Source of the DNA: Dongshaea marina
Lineage (GTDB): Bacteria > Pseudomonadota > Gammaproteobacteria > Enterobacterales > Aeromonadaceae
Direction of reading: 5' to 3'
Length of the DNA stretch: 64,000 nt
Assembly (NCBI RefSeq): GCF_003072645.1
Contig: NZ_CP028897.1
Location: 4,317,501-4,381,500 of the forward strand
Shown here: in pieces, positions 1 to 9,224 of the stretch
Position numbering within the stretch: position 1 is the first letter of the stretch
How the letters are laid out: every line of letters begins with the position of its first letter
The notes under the pieces: generated by a model
The model's database searches: none
The model's input: the letters and a program-made list of their open reading frames with translations, nothing else
What the model was told of the DNA's origin: nothing
Program-made: the position numbers and the translations under genes

Positions 1-10
1 AGTATACAGA

Positions 11-49
11 TTAAATTAGAAATGGCTAATTTAGGCTTTACTAATTTAA
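11..49. promoter_or_regulatory. Possible operator: repeated CTAATTTA half-sites
   Basis: TTAAATTAG at 11-19 and CTAATTTAA at 41-49 form a perfect 9-bp inverted repeat, and a third copy, the self-complementary CTAATTTAG, lies between them at 28-36 or so. The cluster ends about 60 bp before the start of the first YeeE-type gene. AT-rich repeated dyads of this kind are typical of ArsR-family operators. ArsR-type sulfide sensors such as BigR control operons containing similar membrane proteins, so a link is plausible, but this is inference only and no regulator gene is in the window. Confidence 0.3.
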
Positions 50-108
50 TGCATGCTACTACTCTGTTAATAGAAATTTCGTCCCCACTTGAGAAAAAAG
101 AGGTCCAG

Positions 109-549
109 ATGATTATCAATCTTGCCTGGCCGGAGCTGATTCAGGCCCTGGTTGGTGGCCTACTGATTGGTCTGTCCGCCACATTACTGCTGGCCTTTAA
201 CGGCAAAATCGCCGGGATCAGCGGGATGGTCGGCGGCCTGTTTACCCGGAGTTGGCAGGAGCTGAGCTGGCGCGCCCTGTTTATCATTGGCATGTTGCTC
301 GGAGGCGTTATCGCCAGTCAACTGGGTTTTACATTCCCCGGCAGTTTTGGAGAGCACAACATCCTTACCTGGATTGGTGCCGGGCTGCTGGTTGGGATAG
401 GAACCCGGCTGGGTAACGGCTGCACCAGTGGCCACGGGATCTGTGGTATCGGTCGCTTATCGATCCGTTCTATGGTTGCAACGACCCTCTTTATCCTAAC
501 CGCTTTTATTGGTGTCTATCTGCACCTGCATCTGGTAGGAGGAGCATGA
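109..549 (+). CDS. YeeE/YedE family inner membrane protein (sulfur-compound transporter, first subunit)
   Basis: This 146-residue, very hydrophobic protein belongs to the YeeE/YedE (TsuA-like) family, whose members move thiosulfate or related sulfur species through the inner membrane. The family signature is visible as [12 protein letters not shown] at residues 103-114, with Cys105 and Cys112 as the likely sulfur-relay cysteines. The reading frame is open back to 22, but ATG 109 follows a GAGG ribosome site at the right distance and gives the usual length, so I chose it. The next gene starts inside its stop codon, so the two are translationally coupled and probably form a two-subunit transporter. 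Split pairs of about 140 residues each are common in proteobacterial sulfur-oxidation and BigR-type operons. The substrate is not known from sequence. Confidence 0.85.
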   Translation: MIINLAWPELIQALVGGLLIGLSATLLLAFNGKIAGISGMVGGLFTRSWQELSWRALFIIGMLLGGVIASQLGFTFPGSFGEHNILTWIGAGLLVGIGTRLGNGCTSGHGICGIGRLSIRSMVATTLFILTAFIGVYLHLHLVGGA

Positions 550-986
550 TGAAACAGTTCATCGCACTTGGCTGCGGCATCCTATTTGGACTGGGGATGG
601 TGATCTCACAGATGGTGAACCCGGCAGTGATTATTGGCTTTTTAGATATCTTTGGCCAATGGGATCCCAGGGTGATCCTGGTGATGGTCGGAGCACTCGC
701 TGTATTTATGCCAAGCTATCAGCTGTGGCTGAAAAAATCGGCATGCACAACCGATGGCAGCAAGCTTGAGCTACCAAGCTCCAACCGGATCACCCCACGC
801 CTTATCCTGGGAGCCGTCCTGTTTGGTGCTGGCTGGTCTCTCATCGGCCTGTGTCCGGGACCTGCGATCACCTCCCTGGTGAGTGGCAGTCCTGATATCT
901 GGATTTTTGTGGTTAGTTTGATTATCGGGCAGCTTGCAACAAGGGAGCTGCTACAGTCCCGTTCGACGCCTAAAGTCCCTCACTAA
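546..986 (+). CDS. YeeE/YedE (DUF6691) family membrane protein, second subunit
   Basis: This is the second half of the split YeeE/YedE transporter: 146 residues with about four membrane segments and the conserved GLCPGP motif at residues 101-106, which holds Cys103. Its start overlaps the stop of the preceding gene (ATGATGA arrangement), indicating coupled translation. The first subunit carries the other cysteine motif, so together they resemble one full-length TsuA-like protein. No enzyme gene (rhodanese, persulfide dioxygenase) is seen within the window, so the sulfur substrate stays open. Confidence 0.85.
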   Translation: MMKQFIALGCGILFGLGMVISQMVNPAVIIGFLDIFGQWDPRVILVMVGALAVFMPSYQLWLKKSACTTDGSKLELPSSNRITPRLILGAVLFGAGWSLIGLCPGPAITSLVSGSPDIWIFVVSLIIGQLATRELLQSRSTPKVPH

Positions 987-1058
987 AGAATTGATCCCTC
1001 AATTAAACCTTCAGACTCTGTTGACGTTTTTGCATACGATTTGAGCTCAAACAAAAAA

Positions 1059-1094
1059 GAGGCAAAAGCTGGAAATAAATCCAGTTTTTGCCTC
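1059..1094. terminator. Strong hairpin, terminator-like
   Basis: The arms GAGGCAAAAGCTGGA and TCCAGTTTTTGCCTC pair around AATAAA. On the plus strand it lies behind the YeeE pair, but there is no T-run after it. On the minus strand it is followed by a T-run, so it is better formed as a terminator for transcription leaving rapA backwards. It probably insulates rapA from the upstream genes. Confidence 0.55.
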
Positions 1095-1167
1095 ATTCAG
1101 CTAGTGATCAGCATCACGCTATCAGTTAACATAGCGCCCCTTTTAAAATACTGGCTTGGAGATTTGA

Positions 1168-4077
1168 ATGTCGTTTGCGCTTGGACAACGCTGGATTAGT
1201 GATACTGAAACGGACTTAGGGCTAGGGACCCTGGTTGCCATCGATGGAAGAATGATCACCATGTTGTTCCCATCCAATGGTGAAAACCGAATGTACGCTT
1301 CAGAAGATGCACCGATCACACGCGTCTTGTTCAACGTAGGAGATACTGTCTCCAGTCATGAAGGCTGGAAGATGCAGGTCGAGGAGGTGATCGAGCAGCA
1401 GGGGCTCATCACCTATGTTGGAATACGCCAGGATACTGGTGAGTCCGGTACCCTGCGGGAAACTTTTCTGGATAACTTCCTGACCTTTAATCAGCCTCAG
1501 GAGCGTCTGTTTGCCGGTCAAATTGACCGGATGAAGCGCTTTAGCCTGCGTTACCAGGCCCTCAATCATCAGCACCAGCAACAGAAAAATGAGCTGAGAG
1601 GCCTGGTCGGTGGCCGGGTAAGCCTGCTGCCCCACCAGCTGCATATCGCCCGCGAAGTCGGGCGCCGTCGGGCACCGCGCGTCCTGCTGGCCGATGAGGT
1701 TGGCTTGGGTAAAACCATTGAGGCGGGGATGATCATCCACCAGCAGCTGCTGTCCGGACAGAGTAAGCGTGTATTACTGCTGGTCCCGGAAAGCCTGCAA
1801 CACCAGTGGCTGATTGAGATGATGCGCCGCTTTAACCTCTTCTTTAGTATCTTTGATGAAGAGCGCTGCATTGAGGCCCTGCACGATAGTGATACCCCCT
1901 TCGACACCGAGCAGCTGGTGCTGTGTAGCATCGAGTTCTTTAAGAAGAAGCGTCGCCGCTTCGAGCAGGCTCTGGAGAGTGAGTGGGATCTGCTAGTGAT
2001 CGACGAGGCTCACCACCTGGAGTGGAGCGAACAGCAGGCCAGCCGTGAGTACCAGATTGCCGAAGCCCTGGCTGAGCAGACCTCCGGAGTTCTGCTGCTG
2101 ACAGCAACCCCGGAGCAGTTGGGCCATCAAAGCCACTTTGCCCGGTTACGCCTGCTGGATCCCGAGCGCTTTTATGATTACCAGGCCTTTGTCGAGCAGG
2201 AGCAGCAGTTTCAGACCGTGGCTAATATCGCGACCGAACTTCTCACCGAGCAACAACTTGGGAAAGAAGCGGCCGGACAACTGCTAACGCTTTTGGATAA
2301 TCCGGAAGCCACAGCCGCGATCACTCTGGTCAGCCAGGCGGGTGAGCAGAGCGAAGCGCGAGAGCAGGCCAGCCGCCTGCTGCTTGATCAGCTCAACGAT
2401 CGCCACGGCACCAGCCGTATTCTGTTCCGTAATACCCGTGCCGGACTGTCCGGATTCCAAACAAGGCATCTTAATAGCTATCCGCTGCCCCTGCCCGAGC
2501 AGTATCAAACCGCGCTGCGGGTGGCCAAGATGATGAGTGCCACCCAAAACCAGCAGGATAAGCTCACCCAGGGGCTCAACCCTGAGAAGATTTTCCAGCA
2601 GTTTGAGGGAGACAGCGCCAGCTGGTGCAACTTTGATCCCAGAGTACAGCAGGTGCTGGATCTGCTGCTCGAAGACAGAGAACGTAAGGTTCTGCTGATC
2701 TGTAGCGAGGCTGAAACCGCCCTGACCATCAGTGAGGCCCTGCGGGTCAAAGAGGCGATCCGTTGCGCCGTATTCCACGAAGATATGAGCCTGATTGAGC
2801 GGGACAAGGCCGCGGCCTACTTTGCTCAGCAGGAGGGCGGAGCCCAGATCCTGCTGTGCTCCGAAATCGGCTCCGAGGGGCGTAATTTCCAATTCGCTCA
2901 CCACCTGGTGATGTTTGATCTTCCGCTTAATCCGGATCTGCTGGAGCAGCGGATTGGTCGTTTGGATCGGATCGGCCAGACCCAGCCCATTCAGATCCAT
3001 GTCCCCTACCTGAGCGGCACCTCTCAGGAGACCCTGCTACGCTGGTATCACGAGGGACTCGGTGCCTTTGAGCAGTGCTGCTCCACCGGATCCCTGATCC
3101 ATGCCCAGGTGGCAGATGCTCTGATCGAGCAGCTCAGCGCGGTAGCCGCCGATGAAGAGGCGATGCAGACTCTCAACCAGCAGACCGCGAACCTCAACCA
3201 AGAGCTCAAATCCAAAATGGAGCAGGGGCGCGATCGCCTGCTGGAGCTCAACTCCGCCGGGGGCCAGAATGCCAGGGAGCTTAGTGAGGCGATCGCCACA
3301 CTGGATGATGATCCCACCCTGGCCAACTTTACCCTGCGCCTTTATGACGAGATCGGCATCAACCAGGATGATAAGGGGGAGAACCAGGTGGTGATCAAGC
3401 CCGGCTCACACCTATTGTTCCCGGCCTACCCTTCCCTGCCCCAGGATGGCACCACCATCACCTTTGAGCGGGATACGGCACTCTCCCATGAGGATGTGCA
3501 GTTTGTCAGCTGGGAGCACCCACTGATCCGTAACGGCCTGGACCTGGTTCTGAGCCATGAGTTTGGTACCACCTCGGTGGCCCTTTTGAAAAACCCAGCG
3601 ATTCCGGCAGGTTCGATCCTGCTGGAGCTCATCTATGTGGTTGAGCCAGTGGCGGATAGCAGATTGCACCGCTTCCTGCCGGCCACGCCGATCCGTCTGC
3701 TGCTGGATAAGCATGGTAATAATATCGGGCCTCAGCTCTCCTTTGATGCCTTCGATTGCCAACTGACCCCAATCAACCGTCACCTGGGAGGCAAGCTGGT
3801 CAAAGCCTCACAGCCGGTGATTCATCAGCTGATCAGTGGCGGTGAGCCTGTCGCTGCAGAGCAGATGCAGCAACTGGTCGAGGCGGCCAAGCAAGAGATG
3901 CTCAATGAATTCGATCACGAAGAGCAGCGGCTGCAGGCTCTTAAAAAGATCAATCCTTCGATTCGTGATAACGAGCTGGAGATCCTTCTTGAAGAGAAAC
4001 AGGAGCTGCTGAAGATGATTGAACAGACTCACCTCAAGATGGATGCGATCCGTTTTGTGGTCAGCACCCCGGAGTAA
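1168..4077 (+). CDS. rapA: RNA polymerase-associated ATPase RapA (HepA)
   Basis: RapA is a Swi2/Snf2-type ATPase that binds RNA polymerase and helps recycle it after transcription. The 969 residues match the E. coli length (968). The N-terminal Tudor-like region (MSFALGQRWISDTETDLGLG) is typical. Helicase motif I (ADEVGLGKT) lies near residues 175-183, the DEAH box near 278-281, and motif VI (QRIGRLDRIGQ) near 594-604. The C-terminal third has the RapA-specific domains. It is followed by rluA only 3 bp downstream, the same order as in E. coli, so the two are probably cotranscribed. I see no defects. Confidence 0.98.
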   Translation: MSFALGQRWISDTETDLGLGTLVAIDGRMITMLFPSNGENRMYASEDAPITRVLFNVGDTVSSHEGWKMQVEEVIEQQGLITYVGIRQDTGESGTLRETFLDNFLTFNQPQERLFAGQIDRMKRFSLRYQALNHQHQQQKNELRGLVGGRVSLLPHQLHIAREVGRRRAPRVLLADEVGLGKTIEAGMIIHQQLLSGQSKRVLLLVPESLQHQWLIEMMRRFNLFFSIFDEERCIEALHDSDTPFDTEQLVLCSIEFFKKKRRRFEQALESEWDLLVIDEAHHLEWSEQQASREYQIAEALAEQTSGVLLLTATPEQLGHQSHFARLRLLDPERFYDYQAFVEQEQQFQTVANIATELLTEQQLGKEAAGQLLTLLDNPEATAAITLVSQAGEQSEAREQASRLLLDQLNDRHGTSRILFRNTRAGLSGFQTRHLNSYPLPLPEQYQTALRVAKMMSATQNQQDKLTQGLNPEKIFQQFEGDSASWCNFDPRVQQVLDLLLEDRERKVLLICSEAETALTISEALRVKEAIRCAVFHEDMSLIERDKAAAYFAQQEGGAQILLCSEIGSEGRNFQFAHHLVMFDLPLNPDLLEQRIGRLDRIGQTQPIQIHVPYLSGTSQETLLRWYHEGLGAFEQCCSTGSLIHAQVADALIEQLSAVAADEEAMQTLNQQTANLNQELKSKMEQGRDRLLELNSAGGQNARELSEAIATLDDDPTLANFTLRLYDEIGINQDDKGENQVVIKPGSHLLFPAYPSLPQDGTTITFERDTALSHEDVQFVSWEHPLIRNGLDLVLSHEFGTTSVALLKNPAIPAGSILLELIYVVEPVADSRLHRFLPATPIRLLLDKHGNNIGPQLSFDAFDCQLTPINRHLGGKLVKASQPVIHQLISGGEPVAAEQMQQLVEAAKQEMLNEFDHEEQRLQALKKINPSIRDNELEILLEEKQELLKMIEQTHLKMDAIRFVVSTPE

Positions 4078-4080
4078 CCC

Positions 4081-4803
4081 ATGACTGAGTTCCGGTACAA
4101 TCCGCCGATGGATCCCTATCTGGAGATCCTCTACCAGGATGAGGATCTCTTGTTCCTCAATAAGCCGGCAGAACTGTTGTCGGTCCCCGGCAGGGCGGCA
4201 GAGCACTGGGACAGTCTGGCCACCCGGGTGCAGCGGGTCTATCCAAACGCCCGGGTGGTGCATCGCCTGGATATGGCCACCTCGGGCCTGATCGTGATGG
4301 CAATGCATGCCGAGAGCCACAAGGCGCTCAATCGCCAGTTTAGCGAGCGCCAGGTTGAGAAACTCTATTATGCCTGGGTGTCCGGTGAGGTCGCCAAAAC
4401 GGATGGCGAAGTGAACCTTCCGCTGCGCTGTGACTGGCCCAACCGCCCCCGGCAGATGGTCGATCATGAGCTTGGAAAAAAAGCCCTGACCCGCTGGCGC
4501 CGAGTGGGGATAAAAGATGGCAACAGCCTGATGGAGCTTAAGCCTGTCACCGGGCGCTCCCACCAACTGAGAGTTCATATGCAAGCCATCGGCCATCCGA
4601 TTTTAGGGGATCGCCTCTATGCCAAGGGTCCGGCACTCGATAACTATGACCGCTTGCACCTGCATGCGGCTGTGCTGACTTTGACGCACCCATATCGTCA
4701 GTCCACACTGATGATCAAGGCTCCGGTTGCTTTCGAGTTATTAGATGATCAAGGCCCCATGGATAATCGGGATGCTGCTGTTGGGAGTGATCACTCAAGG
4801 TAA
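4081..4803 (+). CDS. rluA: Dual-specificity 23S rRNA/tRNA pseudouridine synthase RluA
   Basis: RluA converts U746 of 23S rRNA and U32 of several tRNAs to pseudouridine. The N-terminus (YNPPMDPYLEILYQDEDLLF) closely follows E. coli RluA, the catalytic motif HRLD falls at residues 61-64 with Asp64 as catalytic residue, and the conserved GRSHQLRVHM and GHPILGDRLY motifs follow. At 240 residues it is about 20 longer than the E. coli protein, because the frame runs on into the start of the next gene, with a 59-bp overlap. The order rapA-rluA is conserved in gammaproteobacteria. Confidence 0.96.
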   Translation: MTEFRYNPPMDPYLEILYQDEDLLFLNKPAELLSVPGRAAEHWDSLATRVQRVYPNARVVHRLDMATSGLIVMAMHAESHKALNRQFSERQVEKLYYAWVSGEVAKTDGEVNLPLRCDWPNRPRQMVDHELGKKALTRWRRVGIKDGNSLMELKPVTGRSHQLRVHMQAIGHPILGDRLYAKGPALDNYDRLHLHAAVLTLTHPYRQSTLMIKAPVAFELLDDQGPMDNRDAAVGSDHSR

Positions 4804-5554
4804 GGGCCTGGCCGAGAGCCACCGCCCTCAACCCATCCCACCGATTGCAGAGCAACATTGGCAACAGCTTGACTGGCAGGGCCATCCGATGCGCCTTGAA
4901 GGAAAATCTGTCACCGACTCATCTGTGATACTGCTGCTCAAGAGCCGCAAGGATCATAAACCCGAAGGGCTGGCGCTTATCATGGCTGATAGCCCGCAAA
5001 CCCTGAAACTACAAGCCTTATCCGGGCAGCTGAGTCTATATGGACTCGATGTCCTGCTACTCATCCCCTCTCCTCAGCAGGCCGGTCTTAACCCTTTTGA
5101 AAAGCCGGAATCTCCCGAGCTTCAATTAGCCCTCAAGCAGAAGATTGAGTTTATCCGTAACCTTAAATCTCTGCTGCCTAAGGCGGGCAAGAAGCGAGTG
5201 GTGATCACCCAGGGCAAGATGACAGGGTGGATCAGCGAGATCCTGGGGAGCAAACAGCTCACCGAGCCAGACGCGCTGGTCCTGCTTAACGGCTATTACC
5301 CACAGGCCAAAGCCAATACCAGTATGGCTGACTCACTGGCGAAACTGAAAAAGCCCCTGCTGGATCTACAAACCATCACCAGCAACCCCTGGCTAACTCG
5401 GGCCCGGGATGCTCGCAAACAAGCTTTCCTCACTACCCCTAAAAACAACTTTCGCCAGATCTCGGCCTTCGGACATGCCGATGTAGCCAAAATCATCTAT
5501 GGCTGGCTGAGCAGTGAAGGCTGGTTCCCCAACCGGGTTAAAAAACCGGGCTAA
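4745..5554 (+). CDS. DUF3530 family secreted protein
   Basis: This is a 269-residue protein with an N-terminal hydrophobic stretch (IIGMLLLGVITQGKGLA) that looks like a signal peptide, and a body with the fold pattern of a degenerate alpha/beta hydrolase (segments LALIMAD, GLDVLLLI, KRVVITQG, DALVLLNGYYP). It resembles the DUF3530 family, which has no established function. No clear nucleophile-elbow GxSxG is visible, since the equivalent position reads TQGKM, so catalysis is doubtful. The start at 4745 lies inside rluA. A later ATG at 4772 is possible but would shorten the signal peptide. Confidence 0.75.
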   Translation: MIKAPWIIGMLLLGVITQGKGLAESHRPQPIPPIAEQHWQQLDWQGHPMRLEGKSVTDSSVILLLKSRKDHKPEGLALIMADSPQTLKLQALSGQLSLYGLDVLLLIPSPQQAGLNPFEKPESPELQLALKQKIEFIRNLKSLLPKAGKKRVVITQGKMTGWISEILGSKQLTEPDALVLLNGYYPQAKANTSMADSLAKLKKPLLDLQTITSNPWLTRARDARKQAFLTTPKNNFRQISAFGHADVAKIIYGWLSSEGWFPNRVKKPG

Positions 5555-5666
5555 ACCGGATCACCCAAGTTCAGGAGCTCCCTTTGATCCTGACAAGGGC
5601 TGAAACTGTCGGTACATCCGCGGAGCTTCTATGCTTACAGAGAGTCAGGTAAAAGGATGAACCACT

Positions 5667-6443
5667 ATGACACGGGCACTATTGTTTCTATTTTCCCTGC
5701 TATTTTTCGGCTCCTCCATGGCCCAACCAACAATACAGGTCGCCCTGGGTGAATGGCCTCCCTATGTCTCCAAAGATATGAAGGATGGTGGGTTAGTGGG
5801 ACGGATCATCAAGGAGTCCCTGGCCCTCGAGGGATATCAGGTCAACTACCAGTTCTTCCCCTGGGATCAGTCTTACGCCAAGGTGAAAAGCAAAGAGTTT
5901 TCGATAACCTTTCCCTGGTATGCCAGCGATGAACGGCGTGAGCTTTTCTATTTGAGTGTGCCCCTGATGGACTTTAATACAGTATTTTTCTATCGCAAAG
6001 ATACCAAATTCAGCTGGTTTCCCAACCAGCCGATCCGTAACTTCAAAATAGGCGCCATCAAGGGTTACCATTATGGCGAGATGTTCGATGTGATCACCGA
6101 GGGACGTCATGTGGACTGGAGCAGCAATGACAACGGGGCGTTTCGTAAGCTGCTGAAAAAGCGTATCGATGCCTTCCCGACCGACATCCTGTTTGGCTAT
6201 TACTATCTGCACAAACACTTTCCGGCAGCGATTGCCAGCCTGATCACCAATGACCCACGTACCCTGCACACGGCCCCCGGATTTGCCCTGATAGAGCGCT
6301 CAGAAAAGGGACAGAAGCTCAAAGAGGTTCTCGACAGGGGATTTGCCAAGCTTCAGCAGCAGGGGAAGATCGGCCAATACATGGAGCAGATCCAGCTGGG
6401 GCAATGGCAGCCGGATCTGGTGGTGAGTAAGCCCAGCAACTAA
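5667..6443 (+). CDS. Periplasmic solute-binding protein, family 3 type
   Basis: This 258-residue protein has a clear signal peptide (MTRALLFLFSLLFFGSSMA, cleavage before Gln) followed by a two-lobe binding domain of the type used by polar amino acid ABC transporters (motifs ALGEWPPYV, GGLVGRIIKESL, GAIKGYHYGE). No permease or ATPase gene is adjacent, so it is an orphan that may serve a sensor or a distant transporter. Many such orphans in marine gammaproteobacteria are annotated only as transporter substrate-binding proteins. Its stop codon overlaps that of convergent djlA. Confidence 0.85.
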   Translation: MTRALLFLFSLLFFGSSMAQPTIQVALGEWPPYVSKDMKDGGLVGRIIKESLALEGYQVNYQFFPWDQSYAKVKSKEFSITFPWYASDERRELFYLSVPLMDFNTVFFYRKDTKFSWFPNQPIRNFKIGAIKGYHYGEMFDVITEGRHVDWSSNDNGAFRKLLKKRIDAFPTDILFGYYYLHKHFPAAIASLITNDPRTLHTAPGFALIERSEKGQKLKEVLDRGFAKLQQQGKIGQYMEQIQLGQWQPDLVVSKPSN

Positions 6444-7279
6444 CGGATATTCCGTGATTTTTTGATCATCTCCCAGGCGGCCTGGATATCCTGGGCCTTC
6501 TGCTTGGCCATCTCCAGCATCTCCTTGGGAAGCCCCTTGGCCATCAGCTTGTCCGGGTGGTGCTTGCTCATCTGTTTTCGATAGGCCTTTTTAACATCAT
6601 CATCGGATGCACTGGCTTCGACCCCTAACAGCTGATAGGCATCATCGAGCTCATCCTGGCGGGGTGGCATTTGCTGGTGCTGGTATCCCTGCTGGCCTGA
6701 GTGCTGATACCGATGACGCTGAAAGAAGCGCAGCTCGGCCTCGATCATCGAGAGCAAACGCTCCAACTCATTGCTGGAAAATCCAAGAGCCCGGGCAACC
6801 GTATGCAGGATCTCTCGCTCCTTGGGGTGGAGCTGACCATCGGCAAAGGCCGCCTGCAGCTGCATCTCCAGAAAAAATCGCAACAGATCGCGATTATCCT
6901 GGCAGCTCTCTCTGAACTGGCGCAGGGTCTCAAGGAGTGGGAAATCCGCAGACTTACCTGCGCCGAAGGCCTGCTTGGCCTGCTCCCTGGCGCTGCCAAA
7001 CAGCTGCATCCTATCCATGAACGCCGAGGCCACCTTGATCTCCGCCTCGGTGACCTGACCACTGGCCTTGGCGATGTGTCCCATCACCGCAAAGGTGGCA
7101 TAAAAGAAGTTTTGCCTATCCTCTTCACTGGCACGCTTCCAGTACCAGCCCTCCATCGAGAAACGGTTGGCCCGGGCCCTGTCAAACATAAAACCGAGCC
7201 ACAGGCCGATCAGTGCCCCAATGACATTACCGATCAGAAAACCAATGACTACACCAACGATCTTACCAATATTTCGCAT
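6440..7279 (-). CDS. djlA: Membrane-anchored co-chaperone DjlA
   Basis: DjlA is a J-domain protein that stimulates DnaK at the inner membrane and, in E. coli, affects Rcs envelope signalling. The 279 residues start with a glycine-rich membrane segment (VVGVVIGFLIGNVIGALIG), continue with a TerB-like helical middle and a glutamine/proline linker near 200, and end in a J-domain with the HPD triad at 241-243. The length and order match E. coli DjlA (271). The stop codon overlaps the stop of the upstream-lying convergent binding-protein gene. Confidence 0.96.
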   Translation of the reverse strand: MRNIGKIVGVVIGFLIGNVIGALIGLWLGFMFDRARANRFSMEGWYWKRASEEDRQNFFYATFAVMGHIAKASGQVTEAEIKVASAFMDRMQLFGSAREQAKQAFGAGKSADFPLLETLRQFRESCQDNRDLLRFFLEMQLQAAFADGQLHPKEREILHTVARALGFSSNELERLLSMIEAELRFFQRHRYQHSGQQGYQHQQMPPRQDELDDAYQLLGVEASASDDDVKKAYRKQMSKHHPDKLMAKGLPKEMLEMAKQKAQDIQAAWEMIKKSRNIR

Positions 7280-7458
7280 GCAAACATCCAGTCGAAAAAT
7301 TTCCCTCCAATGATGATCTCTCCCCGATTAAACCGAAGAGCCATCACTCAAACCAAGATGCTGCGCCAAGCCTTAAAAAATAGCAACTACTTCCATACCA
7401 GGCTCTGTTTCCATTTCCAATTTTGAAGCCAATCTAAAACCTCTACAGGGTCTAAATA

Positions 7459-7491
7459 GAACACGGCCGAAGCTTAGCTTCGGCCGTGTTC
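7459..7491. terminator. Long perfect hairpin between djlA and fruA
   Basis: GAACACGGCCGAAGC and GCTTCGGCCGTGTTC pair perfectly over 15 bp around TTA. It sits 21 bp after the fruA stop on the minus strand, so it is probably the terminator of the fru operon, although the T-run is poor. Confidence 0.6.
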
Positions 7492-7511
7492 TCGATTCAT
7501 TCAACCCTCTC

Positions 7512-9223
7512 TCAGGCGATCGCCTGCTCCGGTCTTTTCAAAAACGCATACAGGGTCGCGGTGACCAAAGTACCGATCACAATCGCCAGCAGATAGCTGA
7601 GGACCGGGGTGATCGCGCCGGGAATGAAGAGCACAAACAAGCCACCATGGGGAGCCATCAGCTTGGCGCCAAACACCATCGACAGGGAGCCGGTGATTGC
7701 ACCACCTATCATGCAGCTTGGGATCACCCGCAGCGGATCTTTCGCGGCAAAAGGGATCGCTCCTTCGGTGATAAAGCACAATCCCAGCACAAAAGATGCC
7801 TTACCCGCCTCTCGCTCACTGGTCTGAAACTTACGGCGCGCCATCACGCTGGCAAGCCCCATCCCAAGGGCCGGGACCATACCGGCGGCCATCACAGCTG
7901 CCATTGGTCCATAGAGATGAGAGGCCAGCAGCCCCACCCCAAAGGTGTAAGCGGTCTTGTTGATGGGGCCACCCAGATCAAAACACATCATGGCACCCAG
8001 CAGGGCTCCCAGTAAGATGGCATTAGCCGAGCCCATGTTGTTCAGGAAGTTTTTCATCATATCCATCAGCTCGGCAACCGGACCACCCACGATATAGATC
8101 ATCACCAAGCCGGTGAACAAACCCGATACCAGAGGAATGATCAGGATAGGCTTGAGAGCCTCCATCGATTGCGGCAACCGCACTTTATCAGCCACCAACT
8201 TAGCGCTGTAGCCTGCGATAAAACCTGCCGCGATCCCACCGAGAAAACCCGCGCCGATGGAGCTTGCCAGCATGCCGCCGATAAGACCCGGCGCCAGGCC
8301 CGGCCGGTCAGCAATCGAGAAGGCAATAAAGCCTGCCAACACGGGGATCATCAGGGCAAAGGCGGCGCTGCCACCGATCTGCATCAGGGCCGAGGCTAGG
8401 GTGCCCTTGGTTTCAAAGGCGGTAATGCCAAACACAAAAGACAGAGCGATCGACAGACCACCGGCAACCACCAGTGGCAGCATGTGTGACACCCCGGTCA
8501 TCAGATGCTTATACACGCCGCGCTTCTCTCCCTTGACTGGAGCCGCCCCAGAGGCAGAGGCTGCAACCTGATGCGGGGTTGCATCCTGGAGTGCCTGCTC
8601 TATGGTTTGCTTGGTTTTTTTCAGCGCCGCCCCGGTCCCGGTACGATATAGGCGCTTACCATCAAAGCGCTTGAGATCCACTTCAATATCGGCGGCAATG
8701 ATCACCAGATCGGCGGCGGCTATCTCTTCGGCGCTCAGCTCATTTTTGGCACCGACGGAGCCTCTTCGCTCAATCTTGACCGAATAACCCATCTGGGCTC
8801 CCAGCTCCTCCAGGGCCTCTGCCGCCATAAAGGTGTGGGCTACCCCGGTGGGACAGGCGGTGATCCCAACTATGCTTTTAGCCTGGGACGTTTTTTCTTC
8901 AGTGACCTCCACACTCAGGACGGTGGCTCCCTCCCGGGCTGACTCTAGCAGTTGAGCTGGCTGTTGCAGCGCCTCCTCCAGGGTCCCCCGATGGCAGAGC
9001 TTGCCATTAAAGCGGGATAACTTCTGGATATGCTCCCCACCAGCAGGATAAGCTCTGCCTGCTCAATCTGCTCTGCACTCAGTGCGGCGTAGTCTGCTAC
9101 CTGCAGCTGAGCCTCACTGACAGCTTTAATTCCCAACTCTTTGGCGGCCGACATCAGCTTTTGCGCTGCCAGATAACTCCCGACTATGCCGTTGGGACAA
9201 GATGTTACTATTGCAATACCCAT
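7512..9223 (-). pseudogene. fruA: PTS fructose transporter EIIB'BC FruA, interrupted by a one-base frameshift
   Basis: FruA imports fructose and phosphorylates it to fructose-1-phosphate. The N-terminal EIIB' domain (start at 9223, motif TSCPNGIVGSYLAAQ) runs out of frame at 8945. The remaining EIIB domain (TACPTGVAHTFMAAE) and the full EIIC membrane domain continue in another frame to 7512, with only a GTG at 8912 as possible new start. Adding one G to the G4 run at 9035-9038 (read as C4 on the plus strand) restores an uninterrupted protein of about 570 residues, with LLVGEHIQKLSRF across the joint. The rest shows no decay. It is therefore either a very recent mutation or a sequencing error. 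The gene lies 1 bp after fruK in the fruBKA operon. Confidence 0.9.
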
Positions 9224-9224
9224 A

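Noticed and set aside
3808-4596. 262-codon minus frame across rapA and rluA
   Set aside because: Shadow of two conserved genes on the opposite strand.
6701-7426. 241-codon plus frame opposite djlA
   Set aside because: It is the antisense shadow of the well-conserved djlA gene.
9030-9042. Programmed frameshift in fruA
   Set aside because: A -1 slip here would move a valine codon onto a mismatched triplet (GTG to GGT); this is not a known slippery site, so error or mutation is the better explanation.
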